Source of the DNA: Amphiplicatus metriothermophilus
GTDB taxonomy: Bacteria > Pseudomonadota > Alphaproteobacteria > Caulobacterales > Parvularculaceae
Length of the DNA stretch: 64,000 nucleotides
Assembly (NCBI RefSeq): GCF_900199215.1
Contig: NZ_FZQA01000002.1
Location: forward strand, 199,501 to 263,500
Direction: 5' to 3'
The notes beneath the pieces were generated by a model. It was given only the letters and a program-made list of their open reading frames with translations, ran no database searches and was not told where the DNA came from. This document shows, in pieces, positions 17,281-24,992 of this stretch (positions within the stretch are counted from its first letter, which is position 1; every line of letters begins with the position of its first letter). Position numbers and translations under genes: made by a program.

Positions 17281-18627
17281 ATGCGCCTTTCCCGATACTT
17301 CCTTCCGCTGCTCAAGGAGACTCCTTCCGAAGCGCAGATCGTCTCGCATCAGCTGATGCTGCGCGCCGGCATGATCCGGCAGGAGGGGGCGGGAATCTAC
17401 GCCTGGCTGCCGCTCGGATTCCGGGTGCTGAAGAAGATCGAGCGGATCGTGCGCGAGGAGCAGGACCGCGCCGGCGCGGTCGAAATGCTCATGCCGACCA
17501 TCCAGCAGGCGGAGCTGTGGCGCGAGAGCGGACGTTATGACGCTTACGGCAAGGAGATGCTGCGCATCAAGGATCGGGGCGAGCGCGAAATGCTCTACGG
17601 TCCGACCAACGAGGAGATGATCACCGAGATCTTCCGGGCCGGTATTCGTTCGTACAAGGACCTGCCGAAGCTGCTCTATCATATCCAGTGGAAGTTCCGC
17701 GACGAGATTCGCCCCCGCTTCGGCGTCATGCGCGGGCGGGAATTCCTGATGAAGGACGCCTATTCGTTCGACTTCGACGAGGCGGGCGCGCGGCGCAGCT
17801 ACAACCGCATGTTCGTCGCTTATCTGCGCACCTTCGCGCGCATGGGACTGACGTCCATTCCGATGCGCGCCGAGACGGGCCCCATCGGCGGCGATCTCAG
17901 CCATGAGTTCATCATCCTGGCCGACACGGGCGAAAGCGCGGTCTATTGCGACCGCCGCCTTTTGGAGCTGCCTGTTCCCGGCGCCGACACCGACTTCGAA
18001 GGCGATCTGCAGCCGATCATCGATCGCTACACGTCCTATTACGCCGCGACTGACGAGAAACACGACGCGGCGGCTTTCGAAAAACAGATCGCCGAGGCGG
18101 ACCGCATCGCCGCGCGCGGCATCGAGGTGGGACACATCTTCTATTTCGGGACCAAATATTCCGAACCCATGCGCGCCCATGTGACGGGGCCGGACGGGAA
18201 GGAGCGGCCCGTGGAGATGGGCTCCTACGGCGTCGGGGTCTCGCGGCTCGCCGGCGCGATCATTGAGGCCCATCATGACGAGGCGGGCTGCAAATGGCCG
18301 GTCCCCGTCGCGCCCTTTCACGTGGGGCTGGTCAATCTCAAGGCCGGCGACGCCGGGACGGACGACGCCTGCGAACGGCTTTACGCCGCGCTTGAAAGGG
18401 AAGGCGTCGAAACGCTCTACGACGACACCGGCGCGCGGCCCGGCGAAAAATTTGCGCGCATGGACCTGATCGGCCTGCCTTACCAGCTCATCGTCGGTCC
18501 GCGCGGACTGGAGAACGGCGTCGTCGAAATCAAGCGCCGCGCCGACGGCGCGCGCGAAGAGCTGGCGCCCGAGGCGGCGGCGGAGAAACTGGTCGCCGAC
18601 ATTCGCGCCGCCCTGGCGGTCGCATAG
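17281..18627 (+). CDS. proS: Prolyl-tRNA synthetase
   Basis: Class II aminoacyl-tRNA synthetase of 448 aa, the short alphaproteobacterial form without the editing insertion. It starts [19 protein letters not shown], the conserved N-terminus. Motif 1-3 regions include [42 protein letters not shown] and [17 protein letters not shown]. The C-terminal anticodon-binding domain has [22 protein letters not shown]. An in-frame extension from 17191 is possible but not family-like. The lol transporter genes follow, an arrangement common in alphaproteobacteria. Confidence 0.96.
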   Translation: MRLSRYFLPLLKETPSEAQIVSHQLMLRAGMIRQEGAGIYAWLPLGFRVLKKIERIVREEQDRAGAVEMLMPTIQQAELWRESGRYDAYGKEMLRIKDRGEREMLYGPTNEEMITEIFRAGIRSYKDLPKLLYHIQWKFRDEIRPRFGVMRGREFLMKDAYSFDFDEAGARRSYNRMFVAYLRTFARMGLTSIPMRAETGPIGGDLSHEFIILADTGESAVYCDRRLLELPVPGADTDFEGDLQPIIDRYTSYYAATDEKHDAAAFEKQIAEADRIAARGIEVGHIFYFGTKYSEPMRAHVTGPDGKERPVEMGSYGVGVSRLAGAIIEAHHDEAGCKWPVPVAPFHVGLVNLKAGDAGTDDACERLYAALEREGVETLYDDTGARPGEKFARMDLIGLPYQLIVGPRGLENGVVEIKRRADGAREELAPEAAAEKLVADIRAALAVA

Positions 18628-18643
18628 CCGCGTCGCGCCGGCC

Positions 18644-18727
18644 TTACAAAGCGAAAAGCCAGGCGGCGAAAACGATCGCGGACACGGCCATGGCGCCGAC
18701 GATCGCCCAGCTCGTTGCAAGCCTCAT
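18644..18727 (-). CDS. Possible 27-aa single-pass membrane peptide
   Basis: A short minus-strand frame starting at the ATG at 18727 encodes 27 residues (MRLATSWAIVGAMAVSAIVF and a few more), almost entirely a transmembrane helix. A purine-rich GGGGGAGAGGGAG tract lies immediately before the ATG. The frame is open further upstream, but that part is not protein-like. Real small membrane peptides look like this; no homology is recognised. Confidence 0.35.
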   Translation of the reverse strand: MRLATSWAIVGAMAVSAIVFAAWLFAL

Positions 18728-19035
18728 CTCCCTCTCCCCCGGACTCTCCAGCGTCGCGCTTGGCCGAAAAAGCCTGCCGGCCCGGCCTGGCCGGGAACGC
18801 AACGCGCTGGCGGCGAACGCGCCTGTCGCGGTCTCTCTTCCGGCGAGACCGAATTGACTTCCTCCGATCCCGCGCTTGCGCGGTCTGAATATGGATCCGC
18901 CCGGTCCAGAGATCATGTCCGGGAATTTTCCGACGCGCGCCGCGCCCTTCGGCGCAGAGGAAAATCGCGAGCGGTTTGGCGGCGCCGGAAATCGTGTTAC
19001 CTGCTCATTCCCGATACCGCCGCGAGCCCAGGCCG
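18728..19035. other. Gap before the lol genes, nothing recognised
   Basis: About 308 bases between the small membrane peptide frame and lolC. No convincing gene is seen. A promoter for the lol operon is likely here, but no strong -35/-10 pair was identified. Confidence 0.4.
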
Positions 19036-20334
19036 ATGACCGCCGCCTCCCAACCCCCCGCGCAGCCCGCCGCGACCCCGCCCTTCGCCTTTTTCGAATG
19101 GATGATCGCGCGCCGCTATCTGGGCGCGACGCGCAGCGGCAAGGGCGCTTCGCTCATCTCCATCATCGCCGTCGTCGGCATCGCGCTGGCGGTGGCCGTC
19201 CTCATCAGCGTGATGTCGATCATGCAGGGATTCCGGGCGAAGCTGCTCGACCAGCTTCTCGGCGTGAACGGCCATGTCTTCGTTCTCTCGCCCGAGCCGA
19301 TCGAGGACTACGAGGCTCTCGCCGCGCGGCTGCTCGACGTTCCCGGCGTGGTCGAGGCGACGCCGCTCATCCAGGCCCCTGTCTACGCCACGGCGCGCGG
19401 CGAGACCGGCATCTTCGTGCGCGGCGTGCGGCCTGAGGACCTTCAGCGCATCCGCTATGTGACGGGTCCGGATCATGTGAAGGCGGGCTCGTTCGAGACC
19501 TTCGGCCAGGGACGCAACGGCGGCGACGAAATCGCCCTCGGCAGCCGGATCGCCTATTCGCTGGGCGTGGGGCCGGGCGATCCCGTGACGCTCGTTTCCG
19601 GGCGCGGCGCCGACACGCCTTTCGGCCCGACCCTGCGCAAGAAGACCTATCGCGTCGGGGCGATCTTCGAGGTCGGAAACTCCGAATACGATGGATTCAT
19701 CGCCTATATGCCGCTCGCGCAGGCGCAGCTCTTCTTCAATTACGGCGACGCCGTCCAGCAGATCGAGCTCAAGGTCGAGGATCCGGACAGGGTGGCCGAC
19801 TATCGGCGCGCGCTTGCGGGAGCGGCGCCCGGCTATGAGATCCGCGACTGGCGGCAACAGAACCGCAGCTACTTCAACGCGCTCCAGGTCGAGCGCTTCG
19901 CCATGCGGCTCATCCTCTTCCTCATTCTCATCGTGGCGGGCCTCAACATCGCCACCGGCCTCATCATGATGGTCAAGGACAAGACCGGCGACATCGCCAT
20001 CCTGCGCACCATGGGCGCGACGCGCGGGGCGATCATGCGCATATTCTTCCTCTCCGGCTCGCTCATCGGCGTTCTCGGCGCGGCGTTCGGACTCCTCCTG
20101 GGGGCCATGTTCGTGTGGAACATCGACGCCATCGAGAACTTCCTTTCGATGCTGTTCAACACGGACCTTTTCCCGGCGGAGGTGTATTATTTCGACGGCG
20201 TGCCGGCGGAGATGCAGGCCGGCGAAGTGGCGTTCGTGGTGATCGGCGCGCTCCTCATGTCGTTTCTGACGACGCTGTACCCGTCCTGGCGGGCGGCGCG
20301 CCTCGATCCGGTGGAAGCCCTTCGTTACGAATAG
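19036..20334 (+). CDS. lolC: Lipoprotein-releasing ABC transporter permease (LolC/LolE family)
   Basis: 432-aa inner-membrane permease that extracts outer-membrane lipoproteins and hands them to LolA. The N-terminal FEWMIARRYLGATRSGKG and first membrane helix (LISIIAVVGIALAVAVLISV) precede a large periplasmic domain. Three C-terminal helices follow (LILFLILIVAGLNIATGLIM, SGSLIGVLGAAFGLLLGAMF, VIGALLMSFLTTLYPSW), ending in LDPVEALRYE. Only one permease gene is present, so it may work as a homodimer of the hybrid LolF type. The ATPase gene lolD is two genes downstream. Confidence 0.93.
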   Translation: MTAASQPPAQPAATPPFAFFEWMIARRYLGATRSGKGASLISIIAVVGIALAVAVLISVMSIMQGFRAKLLDQLLGVNGHVFVLSPEPIEDYEALAARLLDVPGVVEATPLIQAPVYATARGETGIFVRGVRPEDLQRIRYVTGPDHVKAGSFETFGQGRNGGDEIALGSRIAYSLGVGPGDPVTLVSGRGADTPFGPTLRKKTYRVGAIFEVGNSEYDGFIAYMPLAQAQLFFNYGDAVQQIELKVEDPDRVADYRRALAGAAPGYEIRDWRQQNRSYFNALQVERFAMRLILFLILIVAGLNIATGLIMMVKDKTGDIAILRTMGATRGAIMRIFFLSGSLIGVLGAAFGLLLGAMFVWNIDAIENFLSMLFNTDLFPAEVYYFDGVPAEMQAGEVAFVVIGALLMSFLTTLYPSWRAARLDPVEALRYE

Positions 20335-20343
20335 GAGGCGGCG

Positions 20344-20721
20344 ATGGCGTTGACCGAACAGAAGTTCAAGACATGGCTTTCCGCATACGGCCGGGCCTGG
20401 GAGGCGAGAGACGGGACGGCCTTCGCGAAGCTGTTCGCCGACAATGCGCTTTATTACTGGACGCCTTTCGCCGAACCGAAGAAGGGACCGGCGGAGATCG
20501 CCGCGGCGTTTCTCGCCGCCTCGAACGGCCAGCGCGAGATCGACTTCGGCGCCCGGGTTCTCTACGTGCAGGCGCAGCTCGGCGCGGCGCACTGGAGCTG
20601 CGCCTTCACCCGCGCGCGAACCGGCCGGCGCGTGCATCTCGACGGGGTTCTCGTGGTTCAGTTCGACGACGGCGGCAAGGCGCTGTCCTTGCGCGAATGG
20701 TGGCATACGGATGAGAGATGA
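20344..20721 (+). CDS. NTF2-like / SnoaL-like domain protein
   Basis: A 125-aa cone-shaped NTF2-fold protein: [32 protein letters not shown] at the N-terminus and a beta-sheet part with [18 protein letters not shown]. It could be a small ligand-binding protein or an orphan enzyme. It begins 10 bases after lolC and overlaps the lolD start by 11 bases, so it is translated as part of the Lol operon, which is unusual. Confidence 0.8.
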   Translation: MALTEQKFKTWLSAYGRAWEARDGTAFAKLFADNALYYWTPFAEPKKGPAEIAAAFLAASNGQREIDFGARVLYVQAQLGAAHWSCAFTRARTGRRVHLDGVLVVQFDDGGKALSLREWWHTDER

Positions 20722-21430
20722 TCTGGAGACCGGCGGGGCGGGCGGACCGGTGCTGCGGCTCGAACGGATCGAGCGCCGCTATGGCGATCTCATCATTCTT
20801 CAGCCGTCGGATTTCGCGCTTAAGCGCAGCGAGACGGTCGCCCTGCTTGGCCCGTCCGGATCGGGCAAGTCGTCGCTCCTGCATATCGCCGGCCTGCTCG
20901 AGCCGCCAAGCGGCGGCGAAGTTTATATCGACGGGCGCGCCTGTTCGGGACTGTCGGACTCGCAGCGCACGCGCCTGCGCCGGGACGCGCTCGGCTTCGT
21001 CTATCAGTTTCATCATCTGCTTCCGGAGTTTTCCGCGCTCGACAATGTGGCGTTGCCGATGCTGATCGCCGGCCGGAAAAAGGCGGAGGCCGACCGCGAG
21101 GCGGCGCGCCTTCTGACGGCGCTCGGGCTCGGCGGACGTCTGCGTCATCAGCCCGGCCAGCTTTCCGGCGGCGAGCAGCAGCGCACGGCCATCGCGCGCG
21201 CGCTGGCGAACCGGCCGAAAATTCTGCTGGCGGACGAACCGACCGGCAATCTCGATCCGAAGACCTCCGACGTGGTTTTCGACGCGCTTCTCGAGGTCGC
21301 GCGCGCCGAAGGGCTCGCCGCCCTGATCGCCACGCACGATCAGCGCCTCGCCGCGCGCATGGACCGCGTGATCGAGATCCGCGACCAGCGGCTTCAGCCG
21401 CTGCGCCGGCCGGCGCAGGCGCCGCTCTGA
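20711..21430 (+). CDS. lolD: Lipoprotein-releasing ABC transporter ATPase
   Basis: 239-aa ABC ATPase powering the Lol permease. Walker [11 protein letters not shown]-loop [19 protein letters not shown] (the LolD/MacB-type pattern), signature [15 protein letters not shown], Walker [13 protein letters not shown] and H-switch ATHD. The start ATG at 20711 lies inside the end of the NTF2-like gene. Confidence 0.95.
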   Translation: MRDDLETGGAGGPVLRLERIERRYGDLIILQPSDFALKRSETVALLGPSGSGKSSLLHIAGLLEPPSGGEVYIDGRACSGLSDSQRTRLRRDALGFVYQFHHLLPEFSALDNVALPMLIAGRKKAEADREAARLLTALGLGGRLRHQPGQLSGGEQQRTAIARALANRPKILLADEPTGNLDPKTSDVVFDALLEVARAEGLAALIATHDQRLAARMDRVIEIRDQRLQPLRRPAQAPL

Positions 21431-21537
21431 CGGCCGAAGGGTCTGCGAGTCCCTCAACAGCGCTTCGCTCTTTTCCCGCGCGGCCCTCGCGGCGTATCCT
21501 TTCAGGAAAACGACAACCGCTTCGAGGGAGGAAATCC

Positions 21538-23085
21538 ATGACGCTCGCCGCCGAGGAGCGGATCGTCTGCCCGAACATGCTCGCCGATGTGGTTCGCCTT
21601 CAGGCGGCGCGATTTCCCGATCGCGCGGCGCTGCATTTCGAAGGCGAGACGCGAACCTTCGCCGAGCTGGACGCCGAGTCGAACCGCGCGGCGCAGGCCT
21701 TCGTCGCGCTCGGGCTGAAGCCGGGCGACCGCATCGGCTGGCTGGCGCGCAATCTCGGGATTTTCTGGCCCGCCTTCTTCGGCGCCATGAAGGCCGGGAT
21801 GGTGATGACGCCGCTCAACTGGCGCCTCGCCCCGCCGGAGGTCGCCGCCATCTTGCAGGATTCGGGAGCGCGGCTGCTCGTCGGCGAGCGCGCCTTTCTG
21901 GCGGCGCTGGAAACCGTGGAAGGATATTCACCGCCGCGCGTCCTCGGACTGGAAGAGGAGGAAGGGGGATTTCAATCCGTCCTCGATGCGCAATCGCCTG
22001 ACGAGCCGGACTATCGCGCGCGCGAGGAGGACGTGATCGTCCAGCTTTACACCAGCGGCACGACGGGGCTGCCCAAGGGCGTCCTCCTGACCAACAGGAA
22101 TTACCATGCCGTGGGCGCAGCCGGCCTGGAGCGCGGCGTGTTCGTTCCGCAGACGGATGACGAGGCGATGCTGCACGCGCTGCCGCATTTTCACGTCGCA
22201 GGCGTCAATGTCGGCGTGCTCGCCATGGGGCGCGCCATGCCGGTCGTTCAGCATCGCCAGTTTGATCCTGCCGCCATCGTGCGCGAAGCGCAGGGCGGGC
22301 GGCCGCTCGATGCGTTCTTCGTGCCGGCGATGATTCTGATGATCCTCGAAGCGGCGAAGGCGGCGGGCGCGCGGCTGGACGCCTTTCGGACGGTCGGCTA
22401 CGGCGCGGCGCCGATGCCGGAGCCGTTGCTCGACGCCGCGCTCAAGGCGTTTGCCAACGCGCGCTTCTGGCAGTTCTACGGGATGACGGAGACCTGCGGC
22501 GGGGCGAGCCTGCTCGATCCGGAAGATCATGCGCCGGGCCTGGCGCGGCGCGTATCGGCCGGCCGGCCGCTGCCGGGCTGCGAGATCAAGGTCGTCGATC
22601 CGGAAACGCGCCGGCCGGCGCCCGCCGGCGCCATGGGCGAAATCGTTCTGCGTGCGGATTTCGTCATGGCCGGCTACTGGAACAGGCCGGATGCGACGGC
22701 GGAGATGATGCGCGACGGCTGGTGCGCCACGGGCGATGCGGGACGCTTCGACGAAGACGGCTATCTCTACGTGCTCGACCGCATCAAGGACATGATCATC
22801 TCCGGCGGCGAGAACATTTACCCAGCGGAGATCGAGAACCTGTTATCGGCCCATCCGGCCGTGCTGGAGGCGGCGGTCATCGGTCAGCCGGACGAGAAGT
22901 GGGGCGAGACGGTCAAGGCGATCATCGTGCGCCGGCCTGGCGCTACATTGACTGAAGAGGATGTCATTGCATTCCTCAAGCCGAAGCTCGCCCGCTTCAA
23001 GCTGCCGAAGACCGTGACGTTCGCGGAGGCGCTGCCGCGCAATCCGTCCGGCAAGATACTGAAGACGGTCCTGCGCAGGATGTAA
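21538..23085 (+). CDS. Acyl-CoA synthetase (AMP-forming, fatty-acid CoA ligase type)
   Basis: 515-aa ANL-superfamily enzyme that adenylates a carboxylate and transfers it to CoA. ATP/AMP signature [20 protein letters not shown], then [10 protein letters not shown], then [24 protein letters not shown]. The hinge and A8 motif are [20 protein letters not shown], and the catalytic Lys is in [16 protein letters not shown] Shine-Dalgarno sits before the ATG. Substrate cannot be fixed from sequence; medium- or long-chain fatty acids are likely. It follows lolD by about 100 bases and may be a separate unit. Confidence 0.92.
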   Translation: MTLAAEERIVCPNMLADVVRLQAARFPDRAALHFEGETRTFAELDAESNRAAQAFVALGLKPGDRIGWLARNLGIFWPAFFGAMKAGMVMTPLNWRLAPPEVAAILQDSGARLLVGERAFLAALETVEGYSPPRVLGLEEEEGGFQSVLDAQSPDEPDYRAREEDVIVQLYTSGTTGLPKGVLLTNRNYHAVGAAGLERGVFVPQTDDEAMLHALPHFHVAGVNVGVLAMGRAMPVVQHRQFDPAAIVREAQGGRPLDAFFVPAMILMILEAAKAAGARLDAFRTVGYGAAPMPEPLLDAALKAFANARFWQFYGMTETCGGASLLDPEDHAPGLARRVSAGRPLPGCEIKVVDPETRRPAPAGAMGEIVLRADFVMAGYWNRPDATAEMMRDGWCATGDAGRFDEDGYLYVLDRIKDMIISGGENIYPAEIENLLSAHPAVLEAAVIGQPDEKWGETVKAIIVRRPGATLTEEDVIAFLKPKLARFKLPKTVTFAEALPRNPSGKILKTVLRRM

Positions 23086-23112
23086 GGCGCGTCTGCTGCG
23101 GCGCGGACGCGT

Positions 23113-23310
23113 TTAAGCCTTGTCCTCGTCTTCGGAGGAGGAAAGGTTCGGCTTCAACCGCCGCGGCGCCGTCAGCATGGACTGGGCGAGGGCTTCTTCC
23201 TCCTCGCTGCGCAGACGACGGAACAACCTGTCGGCGCGCGCGCTTCGCGAACGCGGCGTCGGCCCCAAACGCAAGAACAGCTCGCCCGTGGTCAGCTCGA
23301 TGCGGCTCAC
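23113..23310 (-). CDS. Small acidic-tailed protein with a CtrA box upstream
   Basis: A 65-aa frame from a GTG at 23310 with strong GC-rich third positions, ending in the acidic SSSEDEDKA. The start RIELTTGELFLRLGPTPR and a basic middle (RADRLFRRLRSEEEEALAQ) give an amphipathic helical look. No domain is recognised. Support is the coding-like composition and an upstream promoter region carrying a perfect CtrA box (23360-23374) and a GATTC (GANTC) site (23348-23352). An opposite-strand frame overlaps it but looks less protein-like. Confidence 0.45.
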   Translation of the reverse strand: MSRIELTTGELFLRLGPTPRSRSARADRLFRRLRSEEEEALAQSMLTAPRRLKPNLSSSEDEDKA

Positions 23311-23359
23311 CTTCGCCCCCGCCTTACGAAATCGAGAGGAAAAAGGTGATTCGAATTGG

Positions 23360-23374
23360 TTAACGATTGGTTAA
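23360..23374. promoter_or_regulatory. CtrA binding box TTAA-N7-TTAA
   Basis: TTAACGATTGGTTAA matches the CtrA consensus TTAA-N7-TTAA exactly, inside a direct repeat of TTGGTTAAC. It lies 50 bases upstream of the small minus-strand gene at 23310 and overlaps the last codons of nat. A GANTC methylation site (23348-23352) sits between box and gene, as in cell-cycle promoters. Confidence 0.6.
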
Positions 23375-24195
23375 CCAGCATTCTGCTGCGCGCCGAACAG
23401 GGCCTCGTGTCGAGCGCAGATCGTCGGCCACAGCCGTGCGGCGTCTGGCTCGTCAAGGCCGAACGTTTCGCGCAAAGTCTCGACGAGCTCGTCGGCGGTC
23501 TCCAGCACGCGCTTGCGCGCGCCCTCGGCTGTGAGCTCCTTCAGCACGCGCCCGCGCAGGGATATGTGGCGATCGGCGAGGCGCTTCTGCGCGACAAGAT
23601 TCTGCACGAAAGGCGAGGCGGGATCACTTTGCAGCCAGGCGCATTTCGCCGCGAGCAGACTCTCGTCGGCCGGGGCCGGCGCGAAGTCGAAACTGAAGGG
23701 AGCTCCGTCCGCGTCTTCCGTATACCGCCAGAAGCCGCCGCCCGCCTGCGACAGGCGCAAGCGGAACGGCGGCTGGTCGCGCTCGAGCGGCTCAAGCGGA
23801 AGCGGTTCCAGCAGACTTCCGCCGAAGCCGACGTCAGCGAGCCAGGGCCGGCCGTCGAGGCGAACCAGCAGACACAGATGATTGCCGAGAGCCGCATCGC
23901 CCGCCTGATCGCGGCGCACGCCGCCGGCCAGGCGCGCGACCTCGAAGCCGAGTTCGCCGAGGGCCCAGCCGAAGATCCCGTTCATCTCGTAGCACCACCC
24001 GCCGCGCCGGCGCGCGACGATCTTCTCGAAGATGCGCTCAGAGTTGAGATCGACCGGCCTGCCCAGCTGCACGTCGAGATTTTCGAAGGGAACCGCGGCG
24101 AGATGCGCGCGCATGAGCCCGCGCAATGTTTCAAGATCGGGGCGAAGGGCGCCCGCATAGCCGATCCGGCGAAAGTAACGCTCCAGCGGCGTCAT
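23371..24195 (-). CDS. nat: Arylamine N-acetyltransferase
   Basis: Acetyl-CoA-dependent N-acetyltransferase with a Cys-His-Asp triad. The Cys is in RRGGWCYEMNGIF, the His in GNHLCLLV and the Asp in PWLADVGFGG. About 274 aa from the ATG at 24195; an upstream in-frame ATG at 24231 would add 12 residues, and no Shine-Dalgarno decides. VPFENLDVQLGRPV is the usual substrate-pocket motif. Physiological role in bacteria is often unclear (drug or aromatic amine acetylation). Confidence 0.92.
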   Translation of the reverse strand: MTPLERYFRRIGYAGALRPDLETLRGLMRAHLAAVPFENLDVQLGRPVDLNSERIFEKIVARRRGGWCYEMNGIFGWALGELGFEVARLAGGVRRDQAGDAALGNHLCLLVRLDGRPWLADVGFGGSLLEPLPLEPLERDQPPFRLRLSQAGGGFWRYTEDADGAPFSFDFAPAPADESLLAAKCAWLQSDPASPFVQNLVAQKRLADRHISLRGRVLKELTAEGARKRVLETADELVETLRETFGLDEPDAARLWPTICARHEALFGAQQNAG

Positions 24196-24340
24196 GGCCG
24201 GGCGGGTAGCACGGCCCGCCGCGGCTGTCATCGGGCGAAGGGTCGGCGGCGAGCTCGCAGGAGGGCTTTACCATGACATGGCATGGGAAAGAAGCCGGCG
24301 CTGGACGCTGCGCCGCTTGTCGAGAAAGTTCAGCCTAATT

Positions 24341-24359
24341 AATATGACAGTGTCATATT
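24341..24359. promoter_or_regulatory. Operator of the parDE promoter
   Basis: AATATGACA and TGTCATATT form a perfect 9-bp inverted repeat around one G, ending 11 bases before the parD ATG. Type II antitoxins of the ribbon-helix-helix class bind such palindromes to autoregulate their operon. Confidence 0.65.
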
Positions 24360-24370
24360 GGGAGCGGTTC

Positions 24371-24655
24371 ATGCCGAGACGAGCAAGCCGTCCAATCACG
24401 GTTACGCTTGGCGAACTTCATGCGAGCGTCGAGGCGCGCGTGAAATCGGGCGCTTACGCCTCGGCGAGCGAAGTCATACGGGCGGCGCTGCGCGCGCTTG
24501 ATCGAGAAGAAGCGACGATCGGCGACTGGTTGCGGCGCGAGATCGCCGAATCGCTGGCTGATCCGCGACCGAATGTCCCGGCGCGGGCGGTCTTCCAAAG
24601 CCTGAGAGACCATCGTTTTACGCAAAAGAAAAAGGCCAAACGTGCGAAAACGTAG
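24371..24655 (+). CDS. parD: ParD-family antitoxin
   Basis: 94-aa ribbon-helix-helix antitoxin. The N-terminal strand PITVTLGELHASVEARVKSGAYASASEVIRAALRALDREE is the ParD/CopG-like DNA-binding and dimerisation region. The C-terminal half (WLRREIAESLADPRPN) would wrap the toxin. The ATG at 24371 follows the palindromic operator. The toxin gene overlaps its 3' end by 14 bases. Confidence 0.9.
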   Translation: MPRRASRPITVTLGELHASVEARVKSGAYASASEVIRAALRALDREEATIGDWLRREIAESLADPRPNVPARAVFQSLRDHRFTQKKKAKRAKT

Positions 24656-24968
24656 GGTCGACTTTCGGCCCATGGCCGAAGTCGATCTTGTCCGGCTTTG
24701 CGATTTTGTCGAGAAAGAGGCGGGCGAAGCGGTTGCAATCGGGTTCTTCGAGAAGATCGAGGCCGCATGTCTGTCGCTGGAAACCCACGCCGAGCGCGGC
24801 CTACGCCGCGATGATCTATTGCCGGGATTGCGCACGCTTGCGATCGAGCGACGCGTACTGATCGCGTACCGCGTTCTTGTGTCGAAAGTCGTCATTGTCC
24901 GTATATTTTACGGCGGGCGCCACTTCGAGCGAGTGTTGCGCGGCAGGAAAGGAAAGGGGCGTTCTTAA
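24642..24968 (+). CDS. parE: ParE/RelE-family toxin
   Basis: 108-aa toxin of the ParE fold, from a GTG overlapping parD. Motifs: VDFRPMAEVDLVRLCDFVEKEAG (family N-terminus), AERGLRRDDLLPGLRTLAIERRVLIAYRV, and the C-terminal strand VVIVRIFYGGRHFERVL. ParE toxins poison DNA gyrase; RelE relatives cleave mRNA. The arginine-rich end and GGRHFE fit ParE better. Composition is less GC-rich than the surroundings, consistent with acquisition. Confidence 0.88.
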   Translation: MRKRRVDFRPMAEVDLVRLCDFVEKEAGEAVAIGFFEKIEAACLSLETHAERGLRRDDLLPGLRTLAIERRVLIAYRVLVSKVVIVRIFYGGRHFERVLRGRKGKGRS

Positions 24969-24992
24969 ACGTTCGACCGCCTCACACGACCT

